From Aliitabrizicola sp031408575 (GTDB taxonomy: Bacteria > Pseudomonadota > Alphaproteobacteria > Rhodobacterales > Rhodobacteraceae): a stretch of 64,000 nt of DNA. Below are positions 40,368 through 49,243 of this stretch, one piece after another. Under the pieces are notes generated by a model. The model was not told where the DNA came from. It saw only the letters and a list, made by a program, of their open reading frames with translations, and did not search any database. The position numbers were made by a program, and so were the translations under genes. The DNA is taken from the NCBI GenBank assembly GCA_031408575.1, contig JANNWS010000170.1, positions 1-64,000 of the forward strand, read 5' to 3'. The stretch's first letter is position 1, and every line of letters begins with the position of its first letter.

Positions 40368-42225
40368 ATTTGACGTCATAGTAATCGGCGGAGGTCATGC
40401 CGGTACTGAAGCCGCCCACGCTGCGGCACGACTTGGCGCACGAACCGCTTTGGTGACATTGGGTTGGGCGGGGATCGGCGTTATGTCGTGTAATCCGGCG
40501 ATCGGCGGGCTCGGAAAGGGCCACCTTGTTCGAGAGATTGATGCGCTGGACGGCGTCATGGCGCGGGTTGCAGACAGGTCGGGCATCCAGTTTCGACTTT
40601 TAAACCGACGGAAGGGCCCGGCCGTGCAAGGCCCGCGCCTGCAGGCAGATCGCAAGATCTACCGAGAAGCGATGCAGCAAGAAACCCGACGGCAGTCAGG
40701 GCTTCAGGTTATTGAGGGCGAAGTAATCGATATCCGCGTGGAGGCGGACCGCGTGCGAGGCGTCATTCTCGCAGACGGAACTACTTTGCTTGGGGCGTCA
40801 GTTGTCCTGACGGCCGGAACCTTTTTGCGGGGGGTAATTCACATCGGAAACGACAGCCGGCCCGGCGGTCGTATGGGTGACAAACCGTCGATCCGGCTGG
40901 CAGATCGCCTTGGTGACCTCGGTCTGGCGCGGGGGCGACTGAAAACCGGTACGCCGCCGCGGCTTGATGGCCGAACGCTGAACTGGGCGAAGTTTGATGT
41001 ACAGCGCGGGGACGAGGCTCCGACGATGTTTTCATTTTTAAACGACAAGCCCTTTGTGCAGCAGGTTTCTTGCGGTGTCACTCACACGAATGAAGCAACG
41101 CATGCGGTGGTTCGTGAGAACCTTGGTCGTTCGGCGATGTATGGAGGGCATATCGAGGGCGTCGGTCCGCGCTACTGCCCGTCTTTGGAGGACAAGGTTG
41201 TTCGATTTGCCGACAAGGCTTCTCACCAGATTTTTCTGGAGCCTGAGGGATTGGATGATCACACAGTCTACCCGAATGGCATATCGACCTCGCTCCCGGC
41301 TGAGGTGCAGGAGCAGTATGTTCGGACAATTACGGGGCTTGAGGCAGCAACCATCCTTCAACCGGGGTACGCAATCGAATATGATTTCTTCGACCCACGC
41401 GGACTGAGGCCCACGCTGGAGCTGAAGTCACTCCAGGGACTTTTCTTGGCGGGGCAAATTAACGGGACGACCGGCTACGAAGAGGCAGCGGCGCAAGGGC
41501 TGGTTGCGGGGTTGAATGCCGCGCATCTGGCGCTCGACCGAAGCCCCGTAATTTTCTCGCGCTCATCCAGCTACATTGGCGTAATGATTGACGATCTTGT
41601 CACTCGTGGCGTAAGCGAACCGTACAGAATGTTCACTTCGCGCGCCGAGTACCGGCTGACTTTGCGTGCCGACAATGCCGACCAACGCCTTACCCCTCTG
41701 GGCGTTTCCTTGGGCTGCGTTGGAGAGCGGCGCAAAGCGGTGTTCGGGATTAAGGCAGAGGCTTTGGCGCGAGGCAAAAACGCCCTTGATAACATCTTGC
41801 TGACCCCCAAGGAGATTGGGGCAATCGGCGTCCATGTCAGCAAGGATGGCCAACGGCGTTCGGCCTTTCATCTGCTGGCCTATCCTGATGTCAACATGGC
41901 GGTGATCGATCGGGTCTGTCCGATGTTTGGCGCGCTTGATGATGATGTAAAGCTCCAGATCTCCCGTGATGCGCTATATGCTCAATATGCTGATCGTCAG
42001 GAACAAGAGGCTGCGGCGCTTGCACGGGACGAGCAGGTTATTATTCCGCGGGGTTTTGATTTTTCCGCGTTGGGCGGTCTTTCTAACGAACTCAAGTCCA
42101 AGTTGGCGCATATTCAGCCAGAGAACCTTGCCCACGCTGCGATGATTGAGGGGATGACACCGGCGGCCCTGACGCTACTGCTCGCGAAGTTGCGCCAAAC
42201 AGGCCAAGGGCGACGCGCGCAATGA
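40360..42225 (+). CDS. mnmG: tRNA uridine-5-carboxymethylaminomethyl(34) synthesis enzyme MnmG (621 aa)
   Basis: MnmG (GidA) is the FAD- and NADH-binding partner of MnmE. The FAD loop VIGGGHAGTEAAHAAARLG lies at 8-26. SCNPAIGGLGKGHLVREIDALDG (about 45) and GTPPRLDGRTLNW (about 200) are family hallmarks, and the C-terminal domain with LTLRADNADQRLTPLG is complete. The only plausible start is the GTG at 40360, within the parS site. The last 4 bases overlap rsmG (ATGA). Confidence 0.96.
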   Translation: MKQFDVIVIGGGHAGTEAAHAAARLGARTALVTLGWAGIGVMSCNPAIGGLGKGHLVREIDALDGVMARVADRSGIQFRLLNRRKGPAVQGPRLQADRKIYREAMQQETRRQSGLQVIEGEVIDIRVEADRVRGVILADGTTLLGASVVLTAGTFLRGVIHIGNDSRPGGRMGDKPSIRLADRLGDLGLARGRLKTGTPPRLDGRTLNWAKFDVQRGDEAPTMFSFLNDKPFVQQVSCGVTHTNEATHAVVRENLGRSAMYGGHIEGVGPRYCPSLEDKVVRFADKASHQIFLEPEGLDDHTVYPNGISTSLPAEVQEQYVRTITGLEAATILQPGYAIEYDFFDPRGLRPTLELKSLQGLFLAGQINGTTGYEEAAAQGLVAGLNAAHLALDRSPVIFSRSSSYIGVMIDDLVTRGVSEPYRMFTSRAEYRLTLRADNADQRLTPLGVSLGCVGERRKAVFGIKAEALARGKNALDNILLTPKEIGAIGVHVSKDGQRRSAFHLLAYPDVNMAVIDRVCPMFGALDDDVKLQISRDALYAQYADRQEQEAAALARDEQVIIPRGFDFSALGGLSNELKSKLAHIQPENLAHAAMIEGMTPAALTLLLAKLRQTGQGRRAQ

Positions 42226-42851
42226 GCGGCGGCATTTCGAGCACGACAGAGACCGACCCCGCTTTGGGAGAGACCTCCCGATTGAGGCTCGAGATTTTCA
42301 TCTCGATCCTTGAGAAATGGAATCCGGCAATCAATTTGGTCTCTCCTGCGAGTCTTGCGGCTGTCTGGGACAGACATGTTGCTGACAGCGTGCAGGTTCT
42401 CCAGCTTTGTCCTCCGGACGCGCAACATTGGGTTGACCTTGGTTCGGGCGGGGGGTTTCCAGGGATGGTCGTCGCGATTTTGGCGGCAGACCGCTACCCC
42501 AATCTAGGCGTGACGCTTGTGGAGTCGGATCAACGAAAAGCCGTTTTCTTGCGAACTGTTTCAGCGGAGACAGGCGTTGGCGTCAATGTGATCGCAGAGC
42601 GGATCGAAAAGACCAAACGCCTTGATGCGGACGTGGTCTCGGCGCGTGCGCTTGCGCCGCTTGCTCAATTGTGTGGCTATGCAGACCGGCATCTCAATCG
42701 CGGCGGGACAGCGCTTTTTATGAAAGGAGCGCATGCGTTGGCAGAGATCGATGAGGCCAGACAGGCGTGGAAGTTCAGTCTGACAGTGCATCCAAGCACG
42801 ACCGAACCGACGGCTACAATTCTGAAACTACTGGAACTTTCTCATGTCTGA
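42222..42851 (+). CDS. rsmG: 16S rRNA (guanine527-N7)-methyltransferase RsmG (209 aa)
   Basis: RsmG (GidB) methylates G527 in 16S rRNA, and loss gives low-level streptomycin resistance in many bacteria. The SAM-binding loop WVDLGSGGGFPGMVVAIL lies at about 68-85, with LVESDQRKAVFL (about 99) and VSARALAPLAQL (about 137) typical. The ATG overlaps the mnmG stop. The 3' end overlaps the parA start by 8 bp. Confidence 0.94.
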   Translation: MSGGISSTTETDPALGETSRLRLEIFISILEKWNPAINLVSPASLAAVWDRHVADSVQVLQLCPPDAQHWVDLGSGGGFPGMVVAILAADRYPNLGVTLVESDQRKAVFLRTVSAETGVGVNVIAERIEKTKRLDADVVSARALAPLAQLCGYADRHLNRGGTALFMKGAHALAEIDEARQAWKFSLTVHPSTTEPTATILKLLELSHV

Positions 42852-43671
42852 CCTGACCCGCCCTGCAGCGCCGCGAATTATTGCAATCGCGAACCAAAAG
42901 GGCGGCGTCGGAAAGACCACGACTGCAATCAACCTTGCGGCCGGACTTGCAGAAAGCGGGGCTCGCGTTCTTTTGGTCGACCTCGATCCGCAAGGCAACG
43001 CATCGACCGGCCTTGGTATCTTGCCGGATCGTCGCAAGTTGACAAGTTACGATCTTCTTATTGATGATGTGGATCTGGCGGATGTCGTTTTGCAGTCAGA
43101 TGTTCCAGGGATCTGGATTTGCCCCGCCAATGCTGACCTTTCGTCGACAGATATGGAGCTTGTATCGAACGAGCGTCGGAGCTTTCTTTTGCGCGATGCC
43201 CTCAGACAGATCAATGTCGACACATTTCGATTTGATTTTGTGCTTGTAGACTGCCCACCATCGCTAAATCTGCTTACGGTGAATGCTATGGTGGCGTCAG
43301 ATTCTGTGCTGGTTCCACTCCAGAGCGAATTTTTTGCGCTTGAGGGTCTTTCGCAGCTCATGTTGACAATACGTCAGGTGCGGCAGACGGCAAACCCGGC
43401 ACTGCGGATAGAGGGGGTTTTGCTGACAATGTACGACGGTCGAAACAATCTCGCGCAGCAGGTCGAGCGCGACGTGCGTCAAACGCTTGGCGATCTTGTG
43501 TTCAAGATGGTTATTCCCCGGAACGTCCGGATCAGTGAGGCGCCGTCTTTTGCGATGCCGGTCTTGAGCTATGATCCGGCGTCGAAAGGCAGCGACGCGT
43601 ATCGCGCCCTTGCCAGAGAGCTTTTGCTGCGGCATGGAGATCGTCGTGGACCTCGGGAACTGGCGAGTTGA
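42844..43671 (+). CDS. parA: Chromosome partitioning ATPase ParA (275 aa)
   Basis: ParA is the Walker ATPase that pulls ParB-parS complexes apart along the nucleoid. The deviant Walker A KGGVGKTTTAINLA is at 19-32 (K19 and K24 both present), ParA-type VLLVDLDPQGNASTGLG at about 40, and switch region DFVLVDCPPSLNLLTVNAM at about 126. Length is normal. In alphaproteobacteria it also times cell division with the MipZ system; MipZ is not in the window. The stop shares its last base with the parB ATG. Confidence 0.96.
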   Translation: MSDLTRPAAPRIIAIANQKGGVGKTTTAINLAAGLAESGARVLLVDLDPQGNASTGLGILPDRRKLTSYDLLIDDVDLADVVLQSDVPGIWICPANADLSSTDMELVSNERRSFLLRDALRQINVDTFRFDFVLVDCPPSLNLLTVNAMVASDSVLVPLQSEFFALEGLSQLMLTIRQVRQTANPALRIEGVLLTMYDGRNNLAQQVERDVRQTLGDLVFKMVIPRNVRISEAPSFAMPVLSYDPASKGSDAYRALARELLLRHGDRRGPRELAS

Positions 43672-44582
43672 TGGATAAGAAGCAGGAACGGCGCGGTTTG
43701 GGCCGCGGTTTGTCGGCGCTTATGGCCGATGTCAGCCTTGATCTGAGCGCACTGGCCAATCCCGCGGCAGTGCTCCGACCAGAGCGATTGGTCCCGGTCG
43801 AAAAGATTTTTCCCAATCCAAACCAACCGCGCCGCGACTTTGCGCCTGACGCGCTGCAGGACCTTGCTGCGTCGATCGTTGCAAAGGGGATCATACAGCC
43901 GCTGATCGTTCGGCCGAAAGGCGACGATACGTATGAAATTGTCGCCGGTGAGCGGCGTTGGCGCGCCGCGCAAATCGCGCAGCTTCACGAACTGCCTGTT
44001 CTTATCAGGGACTTGTCAGATTCGGAGGTGCTCGAGGTTGCGATCATTGAAAACATTCAGCGCGCTGACCTGAATGCAATTGAAGAGGCTCTGGCTTATC
44101 GGCAGCTCATGGATCGGTTCGGTCACACGCAGGAGAAAATGGCCGAAGCTTTGGCCAAAAGTCGAAGCCATATCGCTAACCTACTGCGCCTGCTCCAGCT
44201 TCCTGAAGAAGTGCAGGGCTATCTTCGCGATGGCCAGCTCACGCCGGGCCATGCACGAGCGCTCATCACGACACCGAACCCGGTCGATCTCGCCCGACGG
44301 GTCATCGCAATGGGTATGACGGTGCGTCAGGCAGAGGAACTCGCAAAAACGCACAACAATGCCATTGGGACCGGACGTCGCACGCCCCGCCGCGCCGCTG
44401 AAAAAGACGCGGACACTAAGGCTCTTGAGGCAGATCTGTCTTCGAACCTGCAGATGTCTGTTCGAATTGACCATGAGCCTGGCGGCGAGGCTGGCACGCT
44501 CTCTATTCGCTACAACTCGCTTGACGACCTGGATCTGCTGTGTCGTGGCCTTTCAGTTTTGCCGCGCGATGGCTCGGTCTGA
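43671..44582 (+). CDS. parB: Chromosome partitioning protein ParB (303 aa)
   Basis: ParB binds parS, spreads as a CTP-gated clamp and recruits SMC and ParA. The N-terminal CTPase domain carries the PNPNQPRRDF segment (about 46) and ParB box VAGERRWRAAQ (about 92). The central HTH is in HTQEKMAEALAKSRSHIANLLRLLQLP (about 149). The C-terminal dimer domain ends LRYN-like SIRYNSLDDLDLLCRGL. ATG 43671 is chosen over the in-frame TTG one codon upstream. Two parS-like sites lie within 10 kb. Confidence 0.95.
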   Translation: MDKKQERRGLGRGLSALMADVSLDLSALANPAAVLRPERLVPVEKIFPNPNQPRRDFAPDALQDLAASIVAKGIIQPLIVRPKGDDTYEIVAGERRWRAAQIAQLHELPVLIRDLSDSEVLEVAIIENIQRADLNAIEEALAYRQLMDRFGHTQEKMAEALAKSRSHIANLLRLLQLPEEVQGYLRDGQLTPGHARALITTPNPVDLARRVIAMGMTVRQAEELAKTHNNAIGTGRRTPRRAAEKDADTKALEADLSSNLQMSVRIDHEPGGEAGTLSIRYNSLDDLDLLCRGLSVLPRDGSV

Positions 44583-44604
44583 TTCAGTGAGTGCGCGCCC
44601 CATT

Positions 44605-45780
44605 TTAGATCGTTTCTGCCAGTCGTCGAATGATAGCGTTAAGGATCATTCTCCCGTGAGCTGTTGCTTTAAGGTGCGTGCTGCTGGCGGAGATCAGGCC
44701 CATGTCAGTAAGCTCGGCGATGCTGTTTGCGCATGGGCGCTTCCCGCCAACGGACGACAGCCGGTCCAGATTCATACCTTCTGTCAGCCGCATGCTCATC
44801 ATCAGATATTCCAGCGCTTGCTCTGCTGGCGTCAAGGCGGTGCGCGGCAACTCTCCGTTGCCGGCCAATTCGACTCGCTGAAGCCATTCACCCGGTGAGC
44901 GGATCGCCTCGGTTGCCCAACGGCGATCTCCAAGAGTCAGGCGACCGTGTGCGCCCGGCCCAACCCCGGCATATTCCCCGCCTCGCCAGTAGATCAGGTT
45001 GTGTTCTGATTGAGCGGCGTCTTTTGCGTGATTGGAAACTTCATAGGCCGGCAGTCCTGCGGCGTCGCAAACATGTTGAGTTATCGAGTAAAGCTCTACC
45101 GACCTGTCTTCATCCGGTAACCCCTTTAATCCACCGCTTGCGTGCCGCGCGCCAAACGCCGTTCGATCCTCAATGGTCAGCTGGTACAGAGACAGATGAT
45201 CAATCGCCATGCCAACGGCGCGCGTCAACTCTGCCTCCCAAGCTTGCGGAGTTTGGTCTTGCCGTGCATATATCAGATCGAAGCTGACGCGATCATAAGT
45301 CTTGCGTGCAATTTCAAATGCCGCCTCTGCCTCTCTCACGCTGTGTAATCTGCCCAACCGACGAAGATCATCGTCATTCAGGGCCTGAATTCCCATAGAT
45401 AGACGATTGACCCCGGCGAACCGGAATTCACGGAACTTTCCCGCCTCAACAGAGCTGGGGTTCGCTTCGAGGGTGACTTCCCAATTATTGGCTACCGACC
45501 AAATTGAACGGATTTTGTCCAGCATTCTGTAGACGGTATCAGGCGACATTAATGACGGAGTGCCGCCACCGAAAAAGACCGACCGCAGTGATCGTCCGAC
45601 AGTTTCACGACCCAACCGCTCCAGCTCGGTCAGGTAGGCTCGCTGCCAGCGGCTCTGGTCGACGCTTTCTGAGACATGGCTGTTGAAGTCGCAATAAGGA
45701 CATTTCGACTGACAAAAAGGCCAGTGAACATATAGTCCAAACGCGGCCCCACCAGGCGGTGCTTCATCGAGGCCCGTCAT
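44605..45780 (-). CDS. hemW: Radical SAM heme chaperone HemW (391 aa)
   Basis: HemW resembles oxygen-independent coproporphyrinogen oxidase HemN, but such proteins act as heme chaperones rather than oxidases. The radical SAM cluster is C23-x3-C27-x2-C30 in FCQSKCPYCDF; GGGTPSL (about 72) and LSMGIQALNDDDLRRLGR (about 128) follow. True HemN has an extra essential cysteine (CxxxCxxCxC) after the motif; here FNSH follows CDF, supporting HemW. It converges on parB with 22 bp between, and its ATG overlaps the ridA stop (ATGA). Confidence 0.9.
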   Translation of the reverse strand: MTGLDEAPPGGAAFGLYVHWPFCQSKCPYCDFNSHVSESVDQSRWQRAYLTELERLGRETVGRSLRSVFFGGGTPSLMSPDTVYRMLDKIRSIWSVANNWEVTLEANPSSVEAGKFREFRFAGVNRLSMGIQALNDDDLRRLGRLHSVREAEAAFEIARKTYDRVSFDLIYARQDQTPQAWEAELTRAVGMAIDHLSLYQLTIEDRTAFGARHASGGLKGLPDEDRSVELYSITQHVCDAAGLPAYEVSNHAKDAAQSEHNLIYWRGGEYAGVGPGAHGRLTLGDRRWATEAIRSPGEWLQRVELAGNGELPRTALTPAEQALEYLMMSMRLTEGMNLDRLSSVGGKRPCANSIAELTDMGLISASSTHLKATAHGRMILNAIIRRLAETI

Positions 45781-46151
45781 CCTTTGAATGCCGTAACTTC
45801 AATCTCGATAAGCATTTCGGGCTTGATCAGCCCTGCTATTACCATCGTTGCAGCGGGCCGTATCTCGTCGAAAGCTTCGCCCAGTACCGGCGTTATCGCA
45901 TCGATCAGAGATGTGTTGACCACCGTATACTGTACCCGAACAACGTCTTTCAGCGTGAACCCTGCCTCGACAAGCACCGCGTGTATCGTGGCGAAGCAAT
46001 TTCTCGCCTGTGCGGCGATATCATCGGGCATCGTCATTGTCTCATAGTTGTATCCAGTGACGCCCGATACGAAACACCACCCACCCTTCACGACCGCCCG
46101 CGAATAGCCCATGGCGGCTTCGAATGGAGAGCCGGTTGAAATATGTTTCAT
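45777..46151 (-). CDS. RidA family protein (124 aa)
   Basis: The protein fits the RidA/YjgF/UK114 fold. These proteins hydrolyse reactive enamine/imine intermediates made by PLP enzymes such as threonine dehydratase (ilvA lies elsewhere in the window). Motifs are GYSRAVVKGGWCFVSGVTGYN at about 15-35, VQYTVVNTSLI at about 75, and a C-terminal AATMVIAGLIKPEMLIEIEVTAF. The catalytic arginine of archetypal RidA (near R105) is replaced in this position by IKPEM, so it may belong to a non-archetypal Rid subfamily. The ATG at 46151 overlaps the rdgB stop; TTG 46160 is a less likely start. Confidence 0.85.
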   Translation of the reverse strand: MKHISTGSPFEAAMGYSRAVVKGGWCFVSGVTGYNYETMTMPDDIAAQARNCFATIHAVLVEAGFTLKDVVRVQYTVVNTSLIDAITPVLGEAFDEIRPAATMVIAGLIKPEMLIEIEVTAFKG

Positions 46152-46159
46152 GTGAAACA
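46144..46159. promoter_or_regulatory. parS: parS-like site, one internal mismatch
   Basis: TGTTTCATGTGAAACA differs from the parS consensus TGTTTCACGTGAAACA only at one central base (C to T). It sits on the rdgB stop and ridA start, about 9 kb from the presumed origin and 1.6 kb past parB. The mutation is in the CACGTG core, where it may lower affinity; the outer arms are perfect, so selection on coding alone is unlikely to explain it. Confidence 0.75.
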
Positions 46160-46756
46160 AGCCTCAACCAACTTGCGGAATGCAAGCGCACGGTGGCTCA
46201 TCAAGTTCTTCTGCCATCGGTCCATCTCTCCAAAAGTGCAGTCATATCCGGTCGGCTGAAAAATCGGGTCATAGCCATGCCCTTGAGTGCCACGCATTGG
46301 CCAGACGACCCGCCCATCGGTAAAGCCTTGGAAAAATTCATCTTTTCCGTCGGGCCAGGCCAGGACGAGCGTGCAGCAAAACCTCGCTGTCCGTGGTTCG
46401 GGCGCGCTTGCTGCCTCCAGCATGGCCCACGCCCTCTCCATCGCTAGGCCGAAATTACGGCCAAGCGGGGTTTCGGCCCAATCCGCCGTATAGACGCCCG
46501 GGGCCCCACCTAAGGCATCAATCTCGATTCCGCTATCATCGGCCAGCGCCGGAAGCCCCGTGGCCCACGCTGCAGCATGCGCTTTGATCCGCGCATTTCC
46601 CAGAAACGTTGCCTCGGTCTCGGGCGGCTCTGCCAAACCCAATGCGGCCGCCGAAACGATATCTATATTGAAGGGCTGTAGCAGTCGCGAAATTTCTTCC
46701 AGTTTGCCCACGTTGTGACTTGCCAGAACCAGCCGACCTTCGGTGAACTTCCGCAT
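46148..46756 (-). CDS. rdgB: XTP/dITP pyrophosphatase RdgB (202 aa)
   Basis: RdgB removes non-canonical purine triphosphates (dITP, XTP) from the pool. The N-terminal VLASHNVGKLEEISRLL is the SHNxxK motif at about 13-20. FLGNARIKAHAAAWATGLPALADDSGIEID (about 50-80) and RGTQGHGYDPIF (about 155-165) follow. The gene's 3' end carries the second parS-like site. It starts 11 bp after the rph stop in the rph-rdgB-ridA-hemW operon. Confidence 0.95.
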   Translation of the reverse strand: MRKFTEGRLVLASHNVGKLEEISRLLQPFNIDIVSAAALGLAEPPETEATFLGNARIKAHAAAWATGLPALADDSGIEIDALGGAPGVYTADWAETPLGRNFGLAMERAWAMLEAASAPEPRTARFCCTLVLAWPDGKDEFFQGFTDGRVVWPMRGTQGHGYDPIFQPTGYDCTFGEMDRWQKNLMSHRALAFRKLVEACFT

Positions 46757-46767
46757 AACGCGCCCCG

Positions 46768-47481
46768 TCAGTCCAGCGCCGCCTTTTGTGCCGCAACCAA
46801 ACGCCCAACCCCAGCCTCCGCAAGATCGAGCAGTTGCCCCATTTCATCGCGTGAGAATGTCGCTCCCTCAGCCGACATCTGCACTTCTACCAGCCGGCCC
46901 CGTCCGGTCAGAATAAAATTCCCATCGGTACCCGCAGCGCTGTCCTCGGCATAGTCGAGGTCGAGAACCGCCTGACCTGCATAGATACCGCAAGACACCG
47001 CCGCCACATGGTCCACAATCGGATCGGAAACAATCACCCCTGCTTTCAACAGCCTGTTTACGGCAAGCCGCAATGCAACCCAACCGCCGGTGATCGCCGC
47101 GCAGCGGGTGCCTCCGTCAGCCTGTATCACGTCACAGTCGACCACAATCTGCCGCTCGCCCAACGCAACGCGGTCAACGCCGGCCCGCAAGGCCCGCCCG
47201 ATCAGCCGCTGTATTTCCTGCGTTCGCCCCGATTGTTTGCCAACGGCCGCTTCGCGCCGGTTGCGCGTATTTGTCGCGCGCGGCAACATGCCGTATTCCG
47301 CCGTTACCCAGCCAAGGCCGGTATTCTTGAGGAACGGTGGTGCCTTGTCCTCCAGCGATGCAGAGCACAGCACATGTGTCCCACCCACCCGGATCAGGCA
47401 CGACCCCTCGGCATGTGTCATAACCCCGGTCTCGATCGAAATCGGCCGCATATCGCTCAGGTTTCTGCCGGATGGCCGCAT
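46768..47481 (-). CDS. rph: Ribonuclease PH (237 aa)
   Basis: RNase PH trims tRNA 3' ends phosphorolytically. The N-terminus MRPSGRNLSDMRPISIETG is typical. EYGMLPRATNTRNRREAAVGKQSGRTQEIQRLIGRALRA (about 60-99) and RQIVVDCDVIQADGGTR (about 108-124) contain the phosphate- and RNA-binding residues. A good ribosome site AAGGAG precedes the ATG. It diverges from hrcA with 117 bp between the starts and is first gene of the rph-rdgB-ridA-hemW set. Confidence 0.96.
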   Translation of the reverse strand: MRPSGRNLSDMRPISIETGVMTHAEGSCLIRVGGTHVLCSASLEDKAPPFLKNTGLGWVTAEYGMLPRATNTRNRREAAVGKQSGRTQEIQRLIGRALRAGVDRVALGERQIVVDCDVIQADGGTRCAAITGGWVALRLAVNRLLKAGVIVSDPIVDHVAAVSCGIYAGQAVLDLDYAEDSAAGTDGNFILTGRGRLVEVQMSAEGATFSRDEMGQLLDLAEAGVGRLVAAQKAALD

Positions 47482-47598
47482 GAAAGCATCTCCTTTGAAT
47501 TAGGTATCAGATACCCACCCCCACCCCGACGATGCAACCCCGATTGACGCGGGCTGCGGGCTCTCGCATTGTCGGTGCGCCCAAGGACGCGCCCGAGA

Positions 47599-48669
47599 AT
47601 GACAGATGGTTCCCGAATCCTGGCAGAAATGAATGACCGATCGCGCGAAGTATTTCGACGGGTCGTCGAAGGCTACCTCGCGTCGGGTGACCCGGTCGGC
47701 TCACGCACTCTCACTCGCAGCATGCACGAAAAGGTAAGCGCCGCGACCATCCGCAACGTCATGCAGGATCTTGAATATCTTGGCCTGCTCGATAGCCCGC
47801 ACACCTCGGCTGGCCGCGTCCCAACCCAGCTTGGTCTGCGGATGTTCGTCGATGGCCTGCTCGAGATTGGTATGGTTTCGGACGAAGACCGCGAAAAGAT
47901 CGACGCTACGCTTGGCGCAAACGAGCCTGACGTCGCGACACTGCTCGACAAGGTCGGATCCACGCTCTCGGGCATCACCCACGGCGCAAGCCTTGTATTG
48001 ACCCCAAAGCGCGAGGCACCAATCCGCCACATCGAGTTCGTCAGCCTGGCCCCGGACCGCGCGCTTGTGGTCCTCGTCTTTGCCGATGGAAATGTCGAGA
48101 ATCGCGTTTTCACGCCGCCACCCGGCCAGACGCCATCGTCCATGCGCGAAGCAGCCAATTTTCTGAACGCCCTGGCTGAGGGCCGCACGCTCGGCGACTT
48201 GCGCCATACCATGACCGCAGACATCGCTCAGCGCCGACAGCAAATCGATTCGCTTGCCCGCGAACTGGTGGAAAGCGGCCTCGCCCTGTGGGAAAATGCC
48301 GGCGAGCGACATGAGCGTCTGATCGTGCGGGGCCGATCCAATCTGATCGACGGCAGCGTCGAGGCCGTGGATCTTGACAAGATTCGCAGCCTTTTCGATG
48401 ACTTGGAACGCAAGCGCGATATTGCCGAGTTTCTTGACTTGACCGAAAAGGGCGACGGTGTCCGTATTTTTATTGGCTCGGAGAACAAGCTTTTTTCACT
48501 TTCGGGTTCCTCTCTGGTGGTCTCTCCCTATATGAACGCTGACCGTAAGATCATCGGCGCGGTGGGGGTCATCGGCCCGACCCGCCTGAACTATGGGCGC
48601 ATCGTGCCGATCGTGGACTACACGGCACAGCTGGTCGGAAAATTGATTTCTGATCGCGGCAAGGGGTAA
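47599..48669 (+). CDS. hrcA: Heat-inducible transcription repressor HrcA (356 aa)
   Basis: HrcA represses class I heat-shock genes by binding the CIRCE inverted repeat; its activity depends on GroEL. The N-terminal winged helix is seen in REVFRRVVEGYLASGDPVGSRTL and AATIRNVMQDLEYLGLLDSPHTSAGRVPT (about 10-70). The central GAF-like IDD-region and the C-terminal GPTRLNYGRIVPIVDYTAQL are present. The ATG at 47599 with AAGGACG is preferred over 47569. No CIRCE element (TTAGCACTC-N9-GAGTGCTAA) is visible upstream, so hrcA itself may not be autoregulated. Confidence 0.95.
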   Translation: MTDGSRILAEMNDRSREVFRRVVEGYLASGDPVGSRTLTRSMHEKVSAATIRNVMQDLEYLGLLDSPHTSAGRVPTQLGLRMFVDGLLEIGMVSDEDREKIDATLGANEPDVATLLDKVGSTLSGITHGASLVLTPKREAPIRHIEFVSLAPDRALVVLVFADGNVENRVFTPPPGQTPSSMREAANFLNALAEGRTLGDLRHTMTADIAQRRQQIDSLARELVESGLALWENAGERHERLIVRGRSNLIDGSVEAVDLDKIRSLFDDLERKRDIAEFLDLTEKGDGVRIFIGSENKLFSLSGSSLVVSPYMNADRKIIGAVGVIGPTRLNYGRIVPIVDYTAQLVGKLISDRGKG

Positions 48670-48673
48670 CGGA

Positions 48674-49228
48674 ATGACGAAGGAAGCCAAGATGGCGCAG
48701 GAAAACGGGTCCGCCGAAGAGTTCATGGACCATGATGCAGGGACCGTCACGGTTGACAGCGCCGAGCTTGATCAGCTTCGCGCCGAGCGCGATGAAATGA
48801 AGGACCGCTTCATGCGCGCCTTAGCCGACGCCGAGAACGCCCGCAAGCGTGGCGAGCGCGACCGGCGTGAGGCAGAGCAATACGGAGGTTCTCGCCTGAC
48901 ACGGGACATGTTGCCGGTCTATGACAATCTGCGCCGCGCACTCGATGCGGCCACCGACCATCAGCGCGCGCAGTCCGCCGCCCTGATCGAAGGGATCGAG
49001 CTTACATTGCGCGAGTTGACGAACGTACTGACCAAACACGGCGTCACACCTATCACGCCCGCCATCGGCGACACCTTTGATCCTCAACAGCATCAGGCGA
49101 TGTTCGAGGCAGCGCTTCCGGGCAGCAAGGCAGGTCAGATCATTCAGGTTATGACCGAGGGCTTCCTTTTGCACGACCGGTTGTTGCGTCCTGCACAGGT
49201 TGGCGTGTCGTCCAACACCCAGGGCTGA
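48674..49228 (+). CDS. grpE: Nucleotide exchange factor GrpE (184 aa)
   Basis: GrpE is the ADP-release factor of DnaK and a thermosensor. The acidic N-terminus leads into a long coiled coil (about 35-95: LDQLRAERDEMKDRFMRALADAENARKRGERDRR). The C-terminal beta domain includes GDTFDPQQHQAMFEAALPGSKAGQIIQVMTEGFLLHDRLLRPAQVGV. It is 4 bp after hrcA, so the two are one operon; dnaK and dnaJ are not in this window. A second possible start (MAQENG, 48692) would remove six residues. Confidence 0.96.
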   Translation: MTKEAKMAQENGSAEEFMDHDAGTVTVDSAELDQLRAERDEMKDRFMRALADAENARKRGERDRREAEQYGGSRLTRDMLPVYDNLRRALDAATDHQRAQSAALIEGIELTLRELTNVLTKHGVTPITPAIGDTFDPQQHQAMFEAALPGSKAGQIIQVMTEGFLLHDRLLRPAQVGVSSNTQG

Positions 49229-49243
49229 TCGCTTGCGAAAAGG

